A DNA stretch of 64,000 nt, from NCBI RefSeq assembly GCF_014352875.1, contig NZ_CP060695.1:1829501-1893500 (forward strand). Direction: 5' to 3'. How positions within the stretch are numbered: position 1 is the stretch's first letter; each line of letters starts with the position of its first letter. This document shows positions 1-9,540 of this stretch, piece after piece. This DNA is from Polaribacter pectinis (lineage in GTDB: Bacteria; Bacteroidota; Bacteroidia; Flavobacteriales; Flavobacteriaceae). The notes beneath the pieces are model-generated. The model was not told the origin of the DNA. It worked only from the letters and a program-made list of their open reading frames with translations, and did no database searches. The position numbers and the translations under genes were made by a program.

Positions 1-429
1 TGAATCAGCTTTCTTGCTTCTTCCTCTACGAGTAGTTTTCTTTGCTTTTGTTCCTTTAGGATTATAGATTTCGTTATAATCAACTAATTCTACCATTGCC
101 ATAGGAGCATTATCTCCTTGACGGTTTCCTAATTTGATAATACGTAAATATCCTCCTGGTCTGTCTGCTACTTTTACAGAAATTTCTTTAAATAATTCTG
201 TAACTGCAAATTTATCACGTAAAGAAGAAAATACAATACGTCTGTTGTGAGTTGTATCAGTTTTAGACTTTGTAATTAATGGTTCTGCAAATACTCTTAA
301 AGCTTTTGCTTTTGCCACTGTTGTGTTAATACGCTTGTGCTCTATTAAAGAACAAGTCATATTAGCTAACATCGCTTTTCTGTGCGAAGTTGTTCTTCCT
401 AAATGATTGTGTTTTTTTCCGTGTCTCAT
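1..429 (-). CDS. rplQ: 50S ribosomal protein L17 (partial, C-terminus outside window)
   Basis: Large-subunit protein L17, last gene seen of the alpha operon. The ATG is at 427-429 on the minus strand and 143 codons are open to the window edge, so the C-terminus is missing. The start [20 protein letters not shown] and the later [16 protein letters not shown] block are typical of L17. The visible part is already longer than the short E. coli protein, and ends in a basic Lys/Arg-rich stretch, as in the extended Bacteroidota form. It lies 60 bases downstream of rpoA and is presumably cotranscribed with it. Confidence 0.96.
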   Translation of the reverse strand, partial: MRHGKKHNHLGRTTSHRKAMLANMTCSLIEHKRINTTVAKAKALRVFAEPLITKSKTDTTHNRRIVFSSLRDKFAVTELFKEISVKVADRPGGYLRIIKLGNRQGDNAPMAMVELVDYNEIYNPKGTKAKKTTRRGRSKKADS

Positions 430-489
430 GACGCTTGTTTTATTCTTTCATCTTGCATCTACCCATTTTGAGGAGCAAAATATGAAAGG

Positions 490-1482
490 TTAATCTCTAT
501 CTAATTTGTATTTTGTTAAATCCATTCCGAAATTTAAACCTTTAACAATAACTAATTCTTCTAGTTCTGTTAATGATTTTTTACCGAAGTTACGGAACTT
601 CATTAAATCGCTTTTGTTAAAGGAAACTAAATCTCCTAATGTATCTACTTCTGCAGCTTTTAAACAATTTAAAGCTCTTACAGATAAATCCATATCGATT
701 AATCTAGTTTTTAATAACTGACGCATGTGTAATGATTCTTCATCATATGTTTCAGTTTGTGCAATTTCATCTGCCTCTAAAGTGATACGCTCATCAGAGA
801 ATAACATAAAGTGGTGGATTAATATCTTTGCAGCTTCAGTTAAAGCATCTTTAGGATTGATTGATCCATCAGTATCGATATCGAAAACTAATTTTTCATA
901 ATCCGTTTTTTGCTCTACACGAAAGTTTTCGATTGCATACTTTACATTCTTAATTGGCGTGTAAATAGAATCTGTAAAGATTGTTCCTATTGGTGCTGAA
1001 GCTTTTTTATTTTCTTCTGCAGGTACAAATCCTCTACCTTTTTCTATAGTAATTTCTGCATTTAACTTTACAGATTTATCCATGTTACAGATTACTAAAT
1101 CTGGATTCAATACTTGAAAACCAGAAATAAATTTCTGTAAATCTCCTGCAGTAAACTGCTCTTGACCAGATACAGATACAGAAACTGTTTCTCTGTCTGT
1201 ATCTTCAATTTGTTTCTTAAAACGAACTTGTTTTAAGTTTAAGATAATTTCTGTTACATCTTCTACGATACCACTAACTGTAGAAAACTCATGCTCTACA
1301 CCATCTACTCTTAATGATGTAATTGCAAATCCTTCTAAAGATGATAAAAGTACTCTTCTTAACGCATTTCCAACCGTTAAACCAAAACCTGGTTCTAAAG
1401 GTCTGAACTCAAATCTACCAGAAAAATCTGTAGATTCTATCATTATAACTTTATCGGGCTTTTGAAAATTTAAAATTGCCAT
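490..1482 (-). CDS. rpoA: DNA-directed RNA polymerase subunit alpha
   Basis: Alpha subunit of RNA polymerase, 330 residues, the normal length. The N-terminal dimerisation domain (about 1-230) contains the [14 protein letters not shown] motif that contacts beta/beta-prime, and the C-terminal helix-hairpin-helix domain (about 255-325) contains [17 protein letters not shown] and [10 protein letters not shown] segments that bind promoter DNA and activators. It is the penultimate gene of the ribosomal block, between rpsD (94 bases upstream) and rplQ, the usual alpha-operon order. No internal anomaly was seen. Confidence 0.98.
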   Translation of the reverse strand: MAILNFQKPDKVIMIESTDFSGRFEFRPLEPGFGLTVGNALRRVLLSSLEGFAITSLRVDGVEHEFSTVSGIVEDVTEIILNLKQVRFKKQIEDTDRETVSVSVSGQEQFTAGDLQKFISGFQVLNPDLVICNMDKSVKLNAEITIEKGRGFVPAEENKKASAPIGTIFTDSIYTPIKNVKYAIENFRVEQKTDYEKLVFDIDTDGSINPKDALTEAAKILIHHFMLFSDERITLEADEIAQTETYDEESLHMRQLLKTRLIDMDLSVRALNCLKAAEVDTLGDLVSFNKSDLMKFRNFGKKSLTELEELVIVKGLNFGMDLTKYKLDRD

Positions 1483-1576
1483 ATTTCTTCTTTTTAATTG
1501 TTATTTAGTTGCGCGATTTATAAGTTTGAAGAAGTACAAATAAATCCTTTGGCTAAATACCAATGTGAATAATTTA

Positions 1577-2182
1577 TTATTTAGAATATAATTCTACTAT
1601 TAATTGCTCTTTGATGTTCTCTGGAATTTGTAATCTTTCTGGTACTTTTACAAAAGTTCCAGTTTTAGTATCATTGTTCCAAGTTAACCATTCAAAAACA
1701 TTGTTGTTAGATGCTAATGCATCTTCAATAGCAACTAATGATTTAGATTTTTCTCTTACAGATACTACATCTCCTTCTTTTAAACTGTATGATGGAATAT
1801 TAACTAATTCTCCATTTACAGTAATGTGTCTGTGAGAAACTAATTGACGAGCTCCACTTCTTGAGTTAGAAACTCCCATTCTGTAAACAACGTTATCTAA
1901 ACGAGATTCACATAATTGTAATAAGATTTCACCAGTAATTCCAGATGCAGATTGTGCTTCTTTAAACAAGTTTCTGAACTGACGCTCTAAAATACCATAA
2001 GTATATTTTGCTTTTTGCTTCTCCATTAATTGAGTTGCATATTCAGATTTTTTTCCTCTTCTTCTTGCATTTCCATGCTGTCCTGGAGGGTAATTTCTTT
2101 TTTCGAAGTTTTTATCTTCTCCAAAGATTGCTTCGCCAAATTTACGAGCAATTTTAGTTTTTGGTCCTGTATATCTTGCCAT
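1577..2182 (-). CDS. rpsD: 30S ribosomal protein S4
   Basis: Primary 16S rRNA-binding protein that nucleates assembly of the 30S body, 201 residues. The N-terminus [17 protein letters not shown] and the central S4 RNA-binding domain (about 90-155, with [12 protein letters not shown] and [18 protein letters not shown]) are diagnostic. In E. coli and B. subtilis S4 represses its own operon by binding a structured leader. Here an unusually strong nested hairpin lies 16-67 bases before the start codon (separate entry), which may play the same role; that is inference. Confidence 0.98.
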   Translation of the reverse strand: MARYTGPKTKIARKFGEAIFGEDKNFEKRNYPPGQHGNARRRGKKSEYATQLMEKQKAKYTYGILERQFRNLFKEAQSASGITGEILLQLCESRLDNVVYRMGVSNSRSGARQLVSHRHITVNGELVNIPSYSLKEGDVVSVREKSKSLVAIEDALASNNNVFEWLTWNNDTKTGTFVKVPERLQIPENIKEQLIVELYSK

Positions 2183-2197
2183 TTCTTTTTTGTTATA

Positions 2198-2249
2198 GAT
2201 AGGGATTATGAATTAAGGCTTACTCTCCTTCGATAATCTTATTCCTATC
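2198..2249 (-). promoter_or_regulatory. Nested hairpin in rpsD leader, candidate S4 autoregulatory element
   Basis: Three collinear inverted-repeat arms pair around one centre: GATAGG (2198-2203) with CCTATC (2244-2249), GATTAT (2204-2209) with ATAATC (2233-2238), and AAGG (2215-2218) with CCTT (2227-2230). This gives 16 base pairs with small internal loops and an 8-base apical loop. No T-run follows on the minus strand, so it does not look like a terminator. It sits in the 127-base rpsK-rpsD gap, just before the rpsD start, where translational repressors act. The S4 link is inferred from position. Confidence 0.6.
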
Positions 2250-2309
2250 AAATTAAAATATAATTAATTGTGATATTCTCATTAAAGAGAACCTGAACTA
2301 AAATTCAGA

Positions 2310-2693
2310 TTAAACTCTTCTTCTTTTTGGTGGACGACAACCATTATGAGGAATTGGTGTAACGTCAATAATTTCAGTTACCTCAATACCAGCATTGTGG
2401 ATAGATCTAATAGCAGATTCTCTACCATTACCTGGACCTTTTACATAAACTTTTACTTTACGTAAACCTGCCTCTTTTGCAACGTTTGCACAATCTTCTG
2501 CTGCTAATTGAGCTGCATATGGAGTATTCTTTTTAGAACCTCTAAAACCCATTTTACCTGCAGATGACCATGAAATTACGTCACCTTTTTTATTTGTTAA
2601 AGAAATAATGATATTGTTAAAAGATGCTGTTACATGCGCTTCTCCAACTGCTTCTATTATTACTTTACGTTTTTTTGAACTTGCTTTTGCCAT
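2310..2693 (-). CDS. rpsK: 30S ribosomal protein S11
   Basis: Platform protein of the small subunit that lines the mRNA exit region, 127 residues, full length. The core contains [18 protein letters not shown] and ends with the highly conserved [16 protein letters not shown] tail. It follows rpsM after 75 bases and precedes rpsD, the conserved S13-S11-S4-alpha order. The gap before it holds a weak TAGTTTT/AAAACTA inverted repeat whose role is unclear. Confidence 0.98.
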   Translation of the reverse strand: MAKASSKKRKVIIEAVGEAHVTASFNNIIISLTNKKGDVISWSSAGKMGFRGSKKNTPYAAQLAAEDCANVAKEAGLRKVKVYVKGPGNGRESAIRSIHNAGIEVTEIIDVTPIPHNGCRPPKRRRV

Positions 2694-2768
2694 AATTATT
2701 CAGTTTTAGTAATTTAGTTTTCTAATTTTATAGTAAAACTATTATTAGATCTTTATTACTTATCTAAC

Positions 2769-3134
2769 TTATTTTTTCTTGTTAGCTACAGTTTTTCTCT
2801 TACCTTTTCTTGTACGAGAATTGTTTTTAGTTCTTTGTCCTCTTAATGGAAGACCAAGTCTATGACGAATTCCTCTTTGACAACCAATATCCATCAAACG
2901 TTTGATGTTTATTTGAACTTCTGAACGTAATTCACCTTCAATTGTGAAAGATCCAACTTGTTCTCTAATTGCTGCGATTTGATCATCAGTCCAGTCTTGA
3001 ACTTTAATACTTTCGTCTACTTTTGCTTCTGCTAAAACTTTTTTAGCTCTGCTGCTTCCTATACCAAAGATGTAAGTTAAAGCAATAACTCCTCTTTTAT
3101 TCTTTGGAATATCAATACCTGCTATTCTTGCCAT
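2769..3134 (-). CDS. rpsM: 30S ribosomal protein S13
   Basis: Head protein of the 30S subunit that contacts the P-site tRNA and forms intersubunit bridges, 121 residues. The N-terminus [20 protein letters not shown], the [19 protein letters not shown] block and a Lys/Arg-rich C-terminal tail are typical. Its ATG shares one base (3134) with the stop codon of rpmJ, so the two are probably translationally coupled. Confidence 0.98.
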   Translation of the reverse strand: MARIAGIDIPKNKRGVIALTYIFGIGSSRAKKVLAEAKVDESIKVQDWTDDQIAAIREQVGSFTIEGELRSEVQINIKRLMDIGCQRGIRHRLGLPLRGQRTKNNSRTRKGKRKTVANKKK

Positions 3135-3250
3135 TACCCTTGTCTTTGTTTAAATCTAGGATTTTGTTTATTAATCACATATAATCTGCCTTTTCTGCGA
3201 ACTATTTTGCAGTCGGCACTTCTTTTTTTAACTGATGCTCTAACTTTCAT
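3134..3250 (-). CDS. rpmJ: 50S ribosomal protein L36, zinc-free form
   Basis: A 38-codon gene read from the minus strand: [20 protein letters not shown] followed by [18 protein letters not shown]. This is L36, the smallest large-subunit protein. Zinc-type L36 has three Cys and a His; here only Cys14 remains, and the positions of the other ligands carry Ser/Asn/Phe-type residues, so this is the zinc-independent (C-minus) form. The stop overlaps the rpsM start by one base. It is preceded by a 77-base A+T-rich gap after infA. Confidence 0.95.
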   Translation of the reverse strand: MKVRASVKKRSADCKIVRRKGRLYVINKQNPRFKQRQG

Positions 3251-3327
3251 CGTTTCTAATTTTATTTAAAAATTAAAAGATTTAAAAATTTAAATTACAA
3301 CCTTCTAATCTTCTAATTATTAATTCA

Positions 3328-3543
3328 TTAATACCTGTAAGTAATTCTTGCCTTTGATAAATCGTATGGGCTCATTTCTAATTTTACCTTATCTCCAGGT
3401 AAAAGTTTAATATAATGCATACGCATTTTACCAGAAATGTGTGCCGTAACAATATGTCCGTTTTCTAATTCTACACGAAACATTGCATTAGATAATGCTT
3501 CTGTTATTGTTCCGTCTTGTTGAATTGCTGATTGTTTAGCCAT
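3328..3543 (-). CDS. infA: Translation initiation factor IF-1
   Basis: Initiation factor that occupies the ribosomal A site during initiation, 71 residues of a single OB fold. [40 protein letters not shown] and the [12 protein letters not shown] end match the family. It starts one base after the secY stop. No map or adk gene separates secY and infA, unlike several other phyla. Its position before rpmJ and rpsM is normal for the alpha end of the cluster. Confidence 0.98.
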   Translation of the reverse strand: MAKQSAIQQDGTITEALSNAMFRVELENGHIVTAHISGKMRMHYIKLLPGDKVKLEMSPYDLSKARITYRY

Positions 3544-3544
3544 A

Positions 3545-4870
3545 CTATTTGTTATTCGATTTTCTGTTGCTATTTCCCGCTTTCATTAAACCATCATAAT
3601 GACGATTTAACAAATACGAATTTATTTGCTGCATGGTATCAATTGCTACTCCTACCATGATTATTAATGATGTTCCACCATAAAACATAGCCCAACTTTG
3701 TTGTACTCCAAATTGAACTACAATTGCTGGCAAGATAGATAAAGCTGCAAGGAATAACGATCCTGGGAAAGTAATTCTAGACAATACACTATCTAATCTA
3801 TCTGCAGTATCTTTTCCTGGTCTAATTCCTGGAATAAAACCACCACTTCTCTTTAAATCTTCAGCCATTTTATTCGTAGGAATAGTTATTGCTGTATAGA
3901 AAAAACTAAAGATAATAATTAACAATGCAAAAATAACATTGTATCCTAAACCATTAATATCTTGCAAACTTGCCATAAATGGAAATCTTTGCGCTAAAGC
4001 AACTGGTAAAAACATAATTGCTTGTGCAAATATAATAGGCATAACCCCTGCTGCATTTAATTTCAAAGGAATATAATCCCTAGAACCAGCAACATTTTGT
4101 ATGTTCCCTGCAACTGTTCTTCTGGCATATTGTACTGCAATCTTTCGAACAGCAGTAACCAATAGTACAGTTAATAAAATCACTACAAACCAAACAATGA
4201 TCTCGATAAGAACCATCATAATTCCACCAGCACCAGCATTTGTTGTTTTTGCAACAAATTCTTGTAAAAATGCCGCTGGAAAATTAGCGATAATACCTAC
4301 AGTAATTAATAATGAAATACCATTACCAACACCTTTGTCTGTAATACGCTCACCTAACCACATTGCAAAAATTGTTCCTGCAGTTAAAATAATAATAGAT
4401 GAAATCCAGAAAGTTGGTCCACTAACTAAAAACGCTTCTGGTCCTAAACCAAACTGTGTTTTAATAGCAGTAATATACGTTGGAGCTTGTACCAATGTAA
4501 TACCAATAGTTAACCATCTTGTAATTTGAGTAATTTTCTTACGTCCACTTTCTCCATCCTTTTGTAATTTCTGTAAATAAGGAACTGCAATTCCCATTAA
4601 CTGAACTACAATAGATGCAGAAATATAAGGCATAATACCAAGTGCCATTACTGACGCTCTAGCAAATGCTCCTCCTGTAAATGCATTCAATAATCCTAAA
4701 AGACCTCCTGAAGTACTTTCTTTTAATGCTGAAAGTTGTAATGGGTCTATTCCTGGTAAAGGAACAGCTGCCATAAAACGATACACAGCAATTAAACCGA
4801 TCGTAAGAAGAATTTTGTTCTTTAATTCTTCAATCTTAAAAATGTCTTTTAGTGTATTAATAAAATTCAT
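3545..4870 (-). CDS. secY: Preprotein translocase subunit SecY
   Basis: Central pore of the SecYEG translocon, 441 residues with about ten membrane helices. It contains the plug-region and TM2 motif [15 protein letters not shown] (about 75-90), a long cytoplasmic C4 loop, and the ribosome/SecA-contact C5 loop with [18 protein letters not shown] (about 345-362). Encoded 11 bases after rplO and immediately before infA, as is usual for the spc operon. It is needed for insertion of inner-membrane proteins and export of the many signal-peptide proteins in this window. Confidence 0.98.
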   Translation of the reverse strand: MNFINTLKDIFKIEELKNKILLTIGLIAVYRFMAAVPLPGIDPLQLSALKESTSGGLLGLLNAFTGGAFARASVMALGIMPYISASIVVQLMGIAVPYLQKLQKDGESGRKKITQITRWLTIGITLVQAPTYITAIKTQFGLGPEAFLVSGPTFWISSIIILTAGTIFAMWLGERITDKGVGNGISLLITVGIIANFPAAFLQEFVAKTTNAGAGGIMMVLIEIIVWFVVILLTVLLVTAVRKIAVQYARRTVAGNIQNVAGSRDYIPLKLNAAGVMPIIFAQAIMFLPVALAQRFPFMASLQDINGLGYNVIFALLIIIFSFFYTAITIPTNKMAEDLKRSGGFIPGIRPGKDTADRLDSVLSRITFPGSLFLAALSILPAIVVQFGVQQSWAMFYGGTSLIIMVGVAIDTMQQINSYLLNRHYDGLMKAGNSNRKSNNK

Positions 4871-4881
4871 ATTTACGTTTC

Positions 4882-5331
4882 TTATAAAGTAGCTGCTTCT
4901 CCACCAGCCGCTTCAATAGCCGCTTTTGCAGTTGCAGTGTACTTATGTACAGTGATATTTAATTTAGCTTTTAATTCTCCGTTTCCTAATATTTTTACTA
5001 GGTCGTTTTTACCTGCTAATCTATTAGCAATTAAAATATCTAAATCAACTGTATCTGTTATCTTTCCGCTATCTACTAAAGATTGTAATTTATCTAAATT
5101 GATTCCCTGATATTCCTTGCGGTTTATATTAGTGAAACCAAATTTAGGTACACGTCTTTGAAGTGGCATTTGCCCACCTTCAAAACCTATCTTTTTAGAA
5201 TAACCAGAACGAGATTTCTGTCCGTTGTGACCTCTTGTTGCAGTACCACCTTTTCCAGATCCTTCACCTCTTGCAATTCTTTTTCCTTTTTTAATGGAAC
5301 CTTCTGCCGGTGTTAAATTATGTAAACTCAT
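4882..5331 (-). CDS. rplO: 50S ribosomal protein L15
   Basis: Large-subunit assembly protein that binds 23S rRNA, 149 residues. The N-terminus MSLHNLTPAEGSIKKGKRIA and the glycine-rich GRGxGSGKGGTATRGHNGQKSRSG-type stretch (here starting ARGEGSGKGG) are typical. It lies 13 bases after rpmD and 11 before secY in the spc segment. Confidence 0.98.
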   Translation of the reverse strand: MSLHNLTPAEGSIKKGKRIARGEGSGKGGTATRGHNGQKSRSGYSKKIGFEGGQMPLQRRVPKFGFTNINRKEYQGINLDKLQSLVDSGKITDTVDLDILIANRLAGKNDLVKILGNGELKAKLNITVHKYTATAKAAIEAAGGEAATL

Positions 5332-5344
5332 TTTTCTATATGTC

Positions 5345-5527
5345 TTATTTAATTTCTTCGAAAGAAACTAAGTGTTTAACTGTATTTACCATACCAATAA
5401 TTGTAGGAGTTGCCTCGTGTTCTACAGTTTGGTTCATTCTACGTAAACCTAAAGCTTCTAAAGTTCTCTTTTGATTCTGAAGACGCCCGATTTGACTTTT
5501 TACTTGTGTAACTCTAATTTTTGCCAT
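5345..5527 (-). CDS. rpmD: 50S ribosomal protein L30
   Basis: Small large-subunit protein of 60 residues with the ferredoxin-like L30 fold: [39 protein letters not shown] and a short [10 protein letters not shown] end. It is 10 bases downstream of rpsE and 13 upstream of rplO, in the standard S5-L30-L15 order. Confidence 0.97.
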   Translation of the reverse strand: MAKIRVTQVKSQIGRLQNQKRTLEALGLRRMNQTVEHEATPTIIGMVNTVKHLVSFEEIK

Positions 5528-5537
5528 CGTTCTAGAT

Positions 5538-6059
5538 TTATCCGTTAAAAACTTTCTCTAAAGAAATTCCTCTTTGTTTAGCAATTGATGCTGCACTACG
5601 TAATTGTAATAATGCATTAAAAGTTGCTTTTACAACATTGTGAGGGTTTGATGATCCTTGAGATTTTGATAATACATCATGTATACCAACTGACTCTAAT
5701 ACGTGCCTTACAGCACCACCGGCTATAACTCCTGTACCATGAGATGCTGGCTTTAAAAATACCTTTGCACCACCAAATTTCCCTTTTTGTTCGTGAGGTA
5801 AAGTTGCATCTAAAATTGGAATTCTAACTAAATTTTTCTTTGCATCTTCAACTGCTTTTGCAATTGCAGAAGAAACATCTTTAGACTTTCCTAATCCATG
5901 ACCAACAACACCATTACCATCTCCAACTACTACGATTGCAGAGAAACCAAATGCTCTACCACCTTTAGTTACTTTGGTAACACGTTGTACACCTACTAAC
6001 CTATCTACAAGCTCTAATCCGCTTGGCTTAACTCTTTCTACGTTTTTATATCCTTGCAT
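5538..6059 (-). CDS. rpsE: 30S ribosomal protein S5
   Basis: Small-subunit protein at the mRNA entry site that supports decoding fidelity and helicase activity, 173 residues. An N-terminal double-stranded-RNA-binding-like domain (about 17-80, with [20 protein letters not shown]) is followed by the C-terminal domain with the [20 protein letters not shown] motif. It is 6 bases after rplR. The residues around the loop linked to spectinomycin ([10 protein letters not shown]) look wild type. Confidence 0.98.
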   Translation of the reverse strand: MQGYKNVERVKPSGLELVDRLVGVQRVTKVTKGGRAFGFSAIVVVGDGNGVVGHGLGKSKDVSSAIAKAVEDAKKNLVRIPILDATLPHEQKGKFGGAKVFLKPASHGTGVIAGGAVRHVLESVGIHDVLSKSQGSSNPHNVVKATFNALLQLRSAASIAKQRGISLEKVFNG

Positions 6060-6065
6060 AATTTC

Positions 6066-6410
6066 TTAAAATTTTAAACCAGCTTCTCTTGCAGCTTCTG
6101 CTAATACTTTAACTCTACCGTGATATAAATACCCGTTTCTATCGAAAGCAACTGTTTCTACACCAGCTTTAGTAGCTTTTTCTGCGATTGATTTACCAAC
6201 TTCAGTTGCTGCTTCTGATTTAGAACCTGCTTTTATATCTCTTGATGAAACACTAGCTATTGTAACTCCGTTTACATCATTTATTAATTGAGCGTAAATC
6301 TCTTTATTACTTCTATAAACCGATAATCTTGGTTTTGTAGCTGTACCAGAAATGATTTTTCTAATTCTACGCTTAATTCTAGTTCTTCTTTGTAGCTTTG
6401 ATAATGCCAT
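6066..6410 (-). CDS. rplR: 50S ribosomal protein L18
   Basis: 5S rRNA-binding protein of 114 residues. It begins with a basic tail ([20 protein letters not shown]), followed by [19 protein letters not shown], and ends with the conserved [20 protein letters not shown] segment. It lies between rplF (14 bases upstream) and rpsE. Confidence 0.98.
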   Translation of the reverse strand: MALSKLQRRTRIKRRIRKIISGTATKPRLSVYRSNKEIYAQLINDVNGVTIASVSSRDIKAGSKSEAATEVGKSIAEKATKAGVETVAFDRNGYLYHGRVKVLAEAAREAGLKF

Positions 6411-6424
6411 AATGCTATATTATA

Positions 6425-6970
6425 TTATGCAGACTTACCTGCTTTTCTTCTTAATATTTCACCTACAAACTTAACTCCTTTACCTTTATAAGGTTCTGGC
6501 GCTCTGAAAGAACGAATCTTTGCAGCAATTTGACCAACTAATTGTTTATCAAATGAAGTTAATTTAATGATTGGGTTTTTCCCTTTCTCTGATATTGTTT
6601 CAACTTTTACTTCTGGAGCTAATTCTAAAACAATATTATGAGAGAAACCTAAAGCTAAATCTAATTTCTGACCTTGATTAGAGGCTCTATAACCTACACC
6701 AACCAATTCTAAATCTTTAGACCAACCTTTACTTACACCTTCAATCATGTTAAAGATTAAAGCTCTCATTAAACCATGTTGTGCTTTATGGTTCTTACTT
6801 TCAGATGCTCTTACTAATGTAATAACACCATCTTCTATTGTTATTGATATACCGTCTGAAATAGTCTGAGTCAACTCACCTAATTTACCTTTTACGGTTA
6901 CAACATTGTCTTTTATGTTTACATCTACACCTTGTGGAATGCTAACGGGATTTTTTCCTATTCTACTCAT
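6425..6970 (-). CDS. rplF: 50S ribosomal protein L6
   Basis: Large-subunit protein near the GTPase-associated region, 181 residues, made of two repeated L6 domains (about 11-82 and 90-165). Diagnostic parts are MSRIGKNPVSIPQGV, GVSKGWSKDLELVGVGYRA and the C-terminal RAPEPYKGKGVKF. It is 10 bases downstream of rpsH. Confidence 0.98.
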   Translation of the reverse strand: MSRIGKNPVSIPQGVDVNIKDNVVTVKGKLGELTQTISDGISITIEDGVITLVRASESKNHKAQHGLMRALIFNMIEGVSKGWSKDLELVGVGYRASNQGQKLDLALGFSHNIVLELAPEVKVETISEKGKNPIIKLTSFDKQLVGQIAAKIRSFRAPEPYKGKGVKFVGEILRRKAGKSA

Positions 6971-6980
6971 CTCTTAAGGT

Positions 6981-7379
6981 TTAATAAACGTAACATAAAA
7001 CTTCTCCTCCAACATTTTCTTGACGTGCTTTTTTGTTTGTCATTACACCTTTAGATGTAGAAACAATAGCAATTCCAAGTCCGTTTAACACTCTTGGCAT
7101 CTCTGTAGAGCCAACGTATTTACGTAAACCTGGTGTACTAATTCGTTGAATTTTTCTAATTACTGACTCTTTTGTAATCTTGTCATATTTTAAAGCTATT
7201 TTAATAGTTCCCTGAACATTATCAGCATTGAACTGGTAGCTTAAAATATACCCTTGATCAAACAAAATTTTAGTCATTTCCTTCTTCAAGTTTGAAGCCG
7301 GAATTTCCACTACTCTGTGTCCTGCAGCGATTGCATTTCTTACTCTAGTAAGAAAATCCGCGATTGGATCTGTATACAT
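6981..7379 (-). CDS. rpsH: 30S ribosomal protein S8
   Basis: Primary 16S rRNA-binding protein of the central domain, 132 residues, with [20 protein letters not shown] at the start and [21 protein letters not shown] at the end. In E. coli S8 is the translational repressor of the spc operon. Here 163 bases separate it from rpsN, far more than the 1-25 bases usual in this operon, and that gap contains a strong hairpin and a TATCTTTG box (separate entry). Confidence 0.98.
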   Translation of the reverse strand: MYTDPIADFLTRVRNAIAAGHRVVEIPASNLKKEMTKILFDQGYILSYQFNADNVQGTIKIALKYDKITKESVIRKIQRISTPGLRKYVGSTEMPRVLNGLGIAIVSTSKGVMTNKKARQENVGGEVLCYVY

Positions 7380-7482
7380 ACTTATTTATAATTGCGATTC
7401 CGGTTTTCAACTACCTCTATTTATGCTACAGATTTCTCTGTGATAATTGAACCTATAATCAGTTAAAATTCTTATACTCAAA

Positions 7483-7518
7483 AAAAATAGAGCGTGCAAA
7501 GATACACATTCTATTTTT
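7483..7518 (-). terminator. Hairpin with T-run between rpsN and rpsH, -7-like box in its loop
   Basis: Arms 7483-7496 and 7505-7518 pair over 14 positions (12 Watson-Crick, one wobble, one mismatch). On the minus strand the 3' arm runs into seven Ts, as in an intrinsic terminator. The 8-base loop reads TATCTTTG on the minus strand, a perfect match to the Bacteroidota -7 consensus TAnnTTTG. I see no TTG at the -33 distance, so promoter activity is less sure. It may attenuate transcription or re-initiate it ahead of rpsH. Confidence 0.5.
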
Positions 7519-7542
7519 ATTTTTAAGCTTTATTTTTAATTT

Positions 7543-7812
7543 CTACCAACTTGCTTTTTTAACACCTGGTATTAATCCTTGATTTGCCATTTCACGAAAA
7601 GTTACACGAGACAAACCAAACTGACGCATATATCCTTTTGGACGACCAGTTAATTTACATCTATTGTGTAATCTTACTGGCGATGCATTCTTTGGTAACT
7701 TCTGTAATGCATCATAGTCTCCGGCTTCTTTTAAAGCTTTTCTCTTTTCAGCATACTTTGCTACTACACGTTCTCTTTTGCGCTCACGCGCTTTCATTGA
7801 TTCTTTAGCCAT
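7543..7812 (-). CDS. rpsN: 30S ribosomal protein S14, zinc-free long form
   Basis: Small-subunit head protein of 89 residues. The length and the presence of a single Cys (in [20 protein letters not shown]) mark the zinc-independent form rather than the ~61-residue zinc-ribbon form. The C-terminal [24 protein letters not shown] block is conserved. It begins 3 bases after rplE; a 163-base gap follows it before rpsH. Confidence 0.97.
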   Translation of the reverse strand: MAKESMKARERKRERVVAKYAEKRKALKEAGDYDALQKLPKNASPVRLHNRCKLTGRPKGYMRQFGLSRVTFREMANQGLIPGVKKASW

Positions 7813-7815
7813 TTC

Positions 7816-8367
7816 TTAATTTTTTTTGAATGGTAAACCTAATTCTCCTAATAATGACTTTGCTTCTTTATCAGTTTCAGCAGATGTTACAAAAGTAATA
7901 TCCATTCCATTGATTTTTTTAACTTGGTCAATATTTATTTCTGGGTAGATGATTTGTTCAGTAATACCTAAATTGTAATTACCTCTTCCATCAAAACCAT
8001 TAGCTTTTATACCGTTAAAATCTCTTACACGAGGTAAAGAAGCTGTAACTAATCTATCTAAAAACTCGTACATTTTATCTCCACGTAAAGTAACTTTAAC
8101 ACCAATTGGCATTCCTTTACGTAATTTAAAAGCTGCAACGTCTTTTTTAGACATCGTAGAAATAGCTTTCTGACCAGTAATTTTAGTCAACTCTTCTACG
8201 GCATAATCTATTAATTTCTTATCTGCAATTGCTGCACCAACACCTTTAGAAACAACTATTTTTTCTAATTTTGGTACTTGCATTACATTCTTATAACTGA
8301 ATTCTTCAGTAAGAGCTTTTATAACTCTTTCTTTGTATTCTGCCTTTAATCTTGGTACGTAACTCAT
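7816..8367 (-). CDS. rplE: 50S ribosomal protein L5
   Basis: 5S rRNA-binding protein at the central protuberance that touches P-site tRNA, 183 residues. Recognised from [40 protein letters not shown] and the [18 protein letters not shown] motif. It is 8 bases after rplX and 3 before rpsN. Confidence 0.98.
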   Translation of the reverse strand: MSYVPRLKAEYKERVIKALTEEFSYKNVMQVPKLEKIVVSKGVGAAIADKKLIDYAVEELTKITGQKAISTMSKKDVAAFKLRKGMPIGVKVTLRGDKMYEFLDRLVTASLPRVRDFNGIKANGFDGRGNYNLGITEQIIYPEINIDQVKKINGMDITFVTSAETDKEAKSLLGELGLPFKKN

Positions 8368-8375
8368 GATTATTA

Positions 8376-8678
8376 TTATTTTTTAGTTTTTTTAGAGACT
8401 CTAGTCTTCGTATCTCCATCAACTTTATAACCTACTCTTACAGCAACACCATCTTCTACTAACAATACATTAGAAATGTGTAATGATGCTTCTTTTTTTA
8501 CAATACCACCTTGAGGGTTTTGAGCACTTGGTTTGGTGTGTTTTGAAACTAAATTCACACCTTCTACTAATACTCTATCCTTGTCTTTGATAATTTGTAA
8601 AACTTTACCTTCTGATCCTTTATGATCTCCTGCAATTACTTTTACAGTATCTCCTGATTTTATTTTAAACTTCTTCAT
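8376..8678 (-). CDS. rplX: 50S ribosomal protein L24
   Basis: Assembly-initiator protein of the large subunit, 100 residues. It has an N-terminal KOW motif ([21 protein letters not shown], residues about 5-25) and the [20 protein letters not shown] segment. It lies between rplN (11 bases upstream) and rplE. Confidence 0.98.
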   Translation of the reverse strand: MKKFKIKSGDTVKVIAGDHKGSEGKVLQIIKDKDRVLVEGVNLVSKHTKPSAQNPQGGIVKKEASLHISNVLLVEDGVAVRVGYKVDGDTKTRVSKKTKK

Positions 8679-8689
8679 TTTATGATAAT

Positions 8690-9058
8690 TTAAAGCACTT
8701 CAGGTGCTAATGATACTATTTTCATGAATTGTTTCTCACGAAGTTCACGAGCAACAGGACCGAATACACGTGTTCCTCTCATTTCCTCTGTAGGATTTAA
8801 AAGTACACAGGCGTTATCATCAAATCTGATGTATGATCCGTCTTTACGTCTAACTTCTTTCTTGGTTCTTACAACAACTGCTCTAGATACTTGACCTTTT
8901 TTTACAGTTCCGTTAGGAGTTGCAGATTTAACAGATACTACAATCTTGTCTCCAATACTTGCGTAACGTTTTCTTGTTCCTCCTAAAACTCTAATTACTA
9001 AAACTTCTTTTGCTCCAGTATTATCTGCGACTTTTAATCTTGATTCTGTCTGTAACAT
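8690..9058 (-). CDS. rplN: 50S ribosomal protein L14
   Basis: Large-subunit interface protein, 122 residues. [20 protein letters not shown] at the start, [20 protein letters not shown] in the centre and the [13 protein letters not shown] segment are nearly invariant in the family. It starts one base after the rpsQ stop. Confidence 0.98.
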   Translation of the reverse strand: MLQTESRLKVADNTGAKEVLVIRVLGGTRKRYASIGDKIVVSVKSATPNGTVKKGQVSRAVVVRTKKEVRRKDGSYIRFDDNACVLLNPTEEMRGTRVFGPVARELREKQFMKIVSLAPEVL

Positions 9059-9059
9059 A

Positions 9060-9317
9060 TTATTTAGCTCTTTCTAGGATTTCTACTAATCTCCAACGTT
9101 TAGATTTACTCATAGGTCTTGTTTCCATGATTCTAACAGTATCTCCTTCGTTGCAATCATTCTGTTCGTCGTGTGCAACGTACTTCTTAGTCTTTAATAC
9201 GAACTTTCCGTACATTGGGTGTTTTACTCTTTTAGTTTCTGCAACTACAATAGATTTCTCCATTTTGTTACTAGATACAACACCAATTCTCTCTTTTCTA
9301 AGATTTCTTTTTTCCAT
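9060..9317 (-). CDS. rpsQ: 30S ribosomal protein S17
   Basis: Primary 16S rRNA-binding OB-fold protein, 85 residues. Typical segments are [43 protein letters not shown] (shown in part) and [20 protein letters not shown]. It is 20 bases after rpmC. Confidence 0.98.
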   Translation of the reverse strand: MEKRNLRKERIGVVSSNKMEKSIVVAETKRVKHPMYGKFVLKTKKYVAHDEQNDCNEGDTVRIMETRPMSKSKRWRLVEILERAK

Positions 9318-9337
9318 CTTTAAAATTGACTATAGAA

Positions 9338-9529
9338 TTATTGTAATTCTCTTTTTGTTAATTCTGTTGCAATTCTTGCTACAGTTCTTCTTAAGCTTCT
9401 TAACTGCAATGGGTTTTCCATTGGAGTTATGGCGTGAGCCATCTTAAGATCAGTATAATTCTTTTGCAACGCTCCAAGCTTTTCATTTAGATCTGCTATG
9501 GATAATTCTTTTATTTCTGATTGTTTCAT
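9338..9529 (-). CDS. rpmC: 50S ribosomal protein L29
   Basis: Small helical protein of 63 residues at the polypeptide exit tunnel, near the docking site for signal recognition particle and trigger factor. It begins MKQSEIKELSIADLNEKLGA and ends with PLQLRSLRRTVARIATEL. It is 11 bases after rplP. Confidence 0.97.
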   Translation of the reverse strand: MKQSEIKELSIADLNEKLGALQKNYTDLKMAHAITPMENPLQLRSLRRTVARIATELTKRELQ

Positions 9530-9540
9530 TCTATTTAGAA

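Noticed and set aside
4101-4529. Plus-strand frame of 142 codons inside secY
   Set aside because: Antisense to a fully supported secY; a composition shadow of its hydrophobic codons.
9010-9447. Plus-strand frame of 145 codons over rplN-rpsQ-rpmC
   Set aside because: Antisense to three ribosomal genes; hydrophobic only because of Lys/Arg-rich codons on the other strand.
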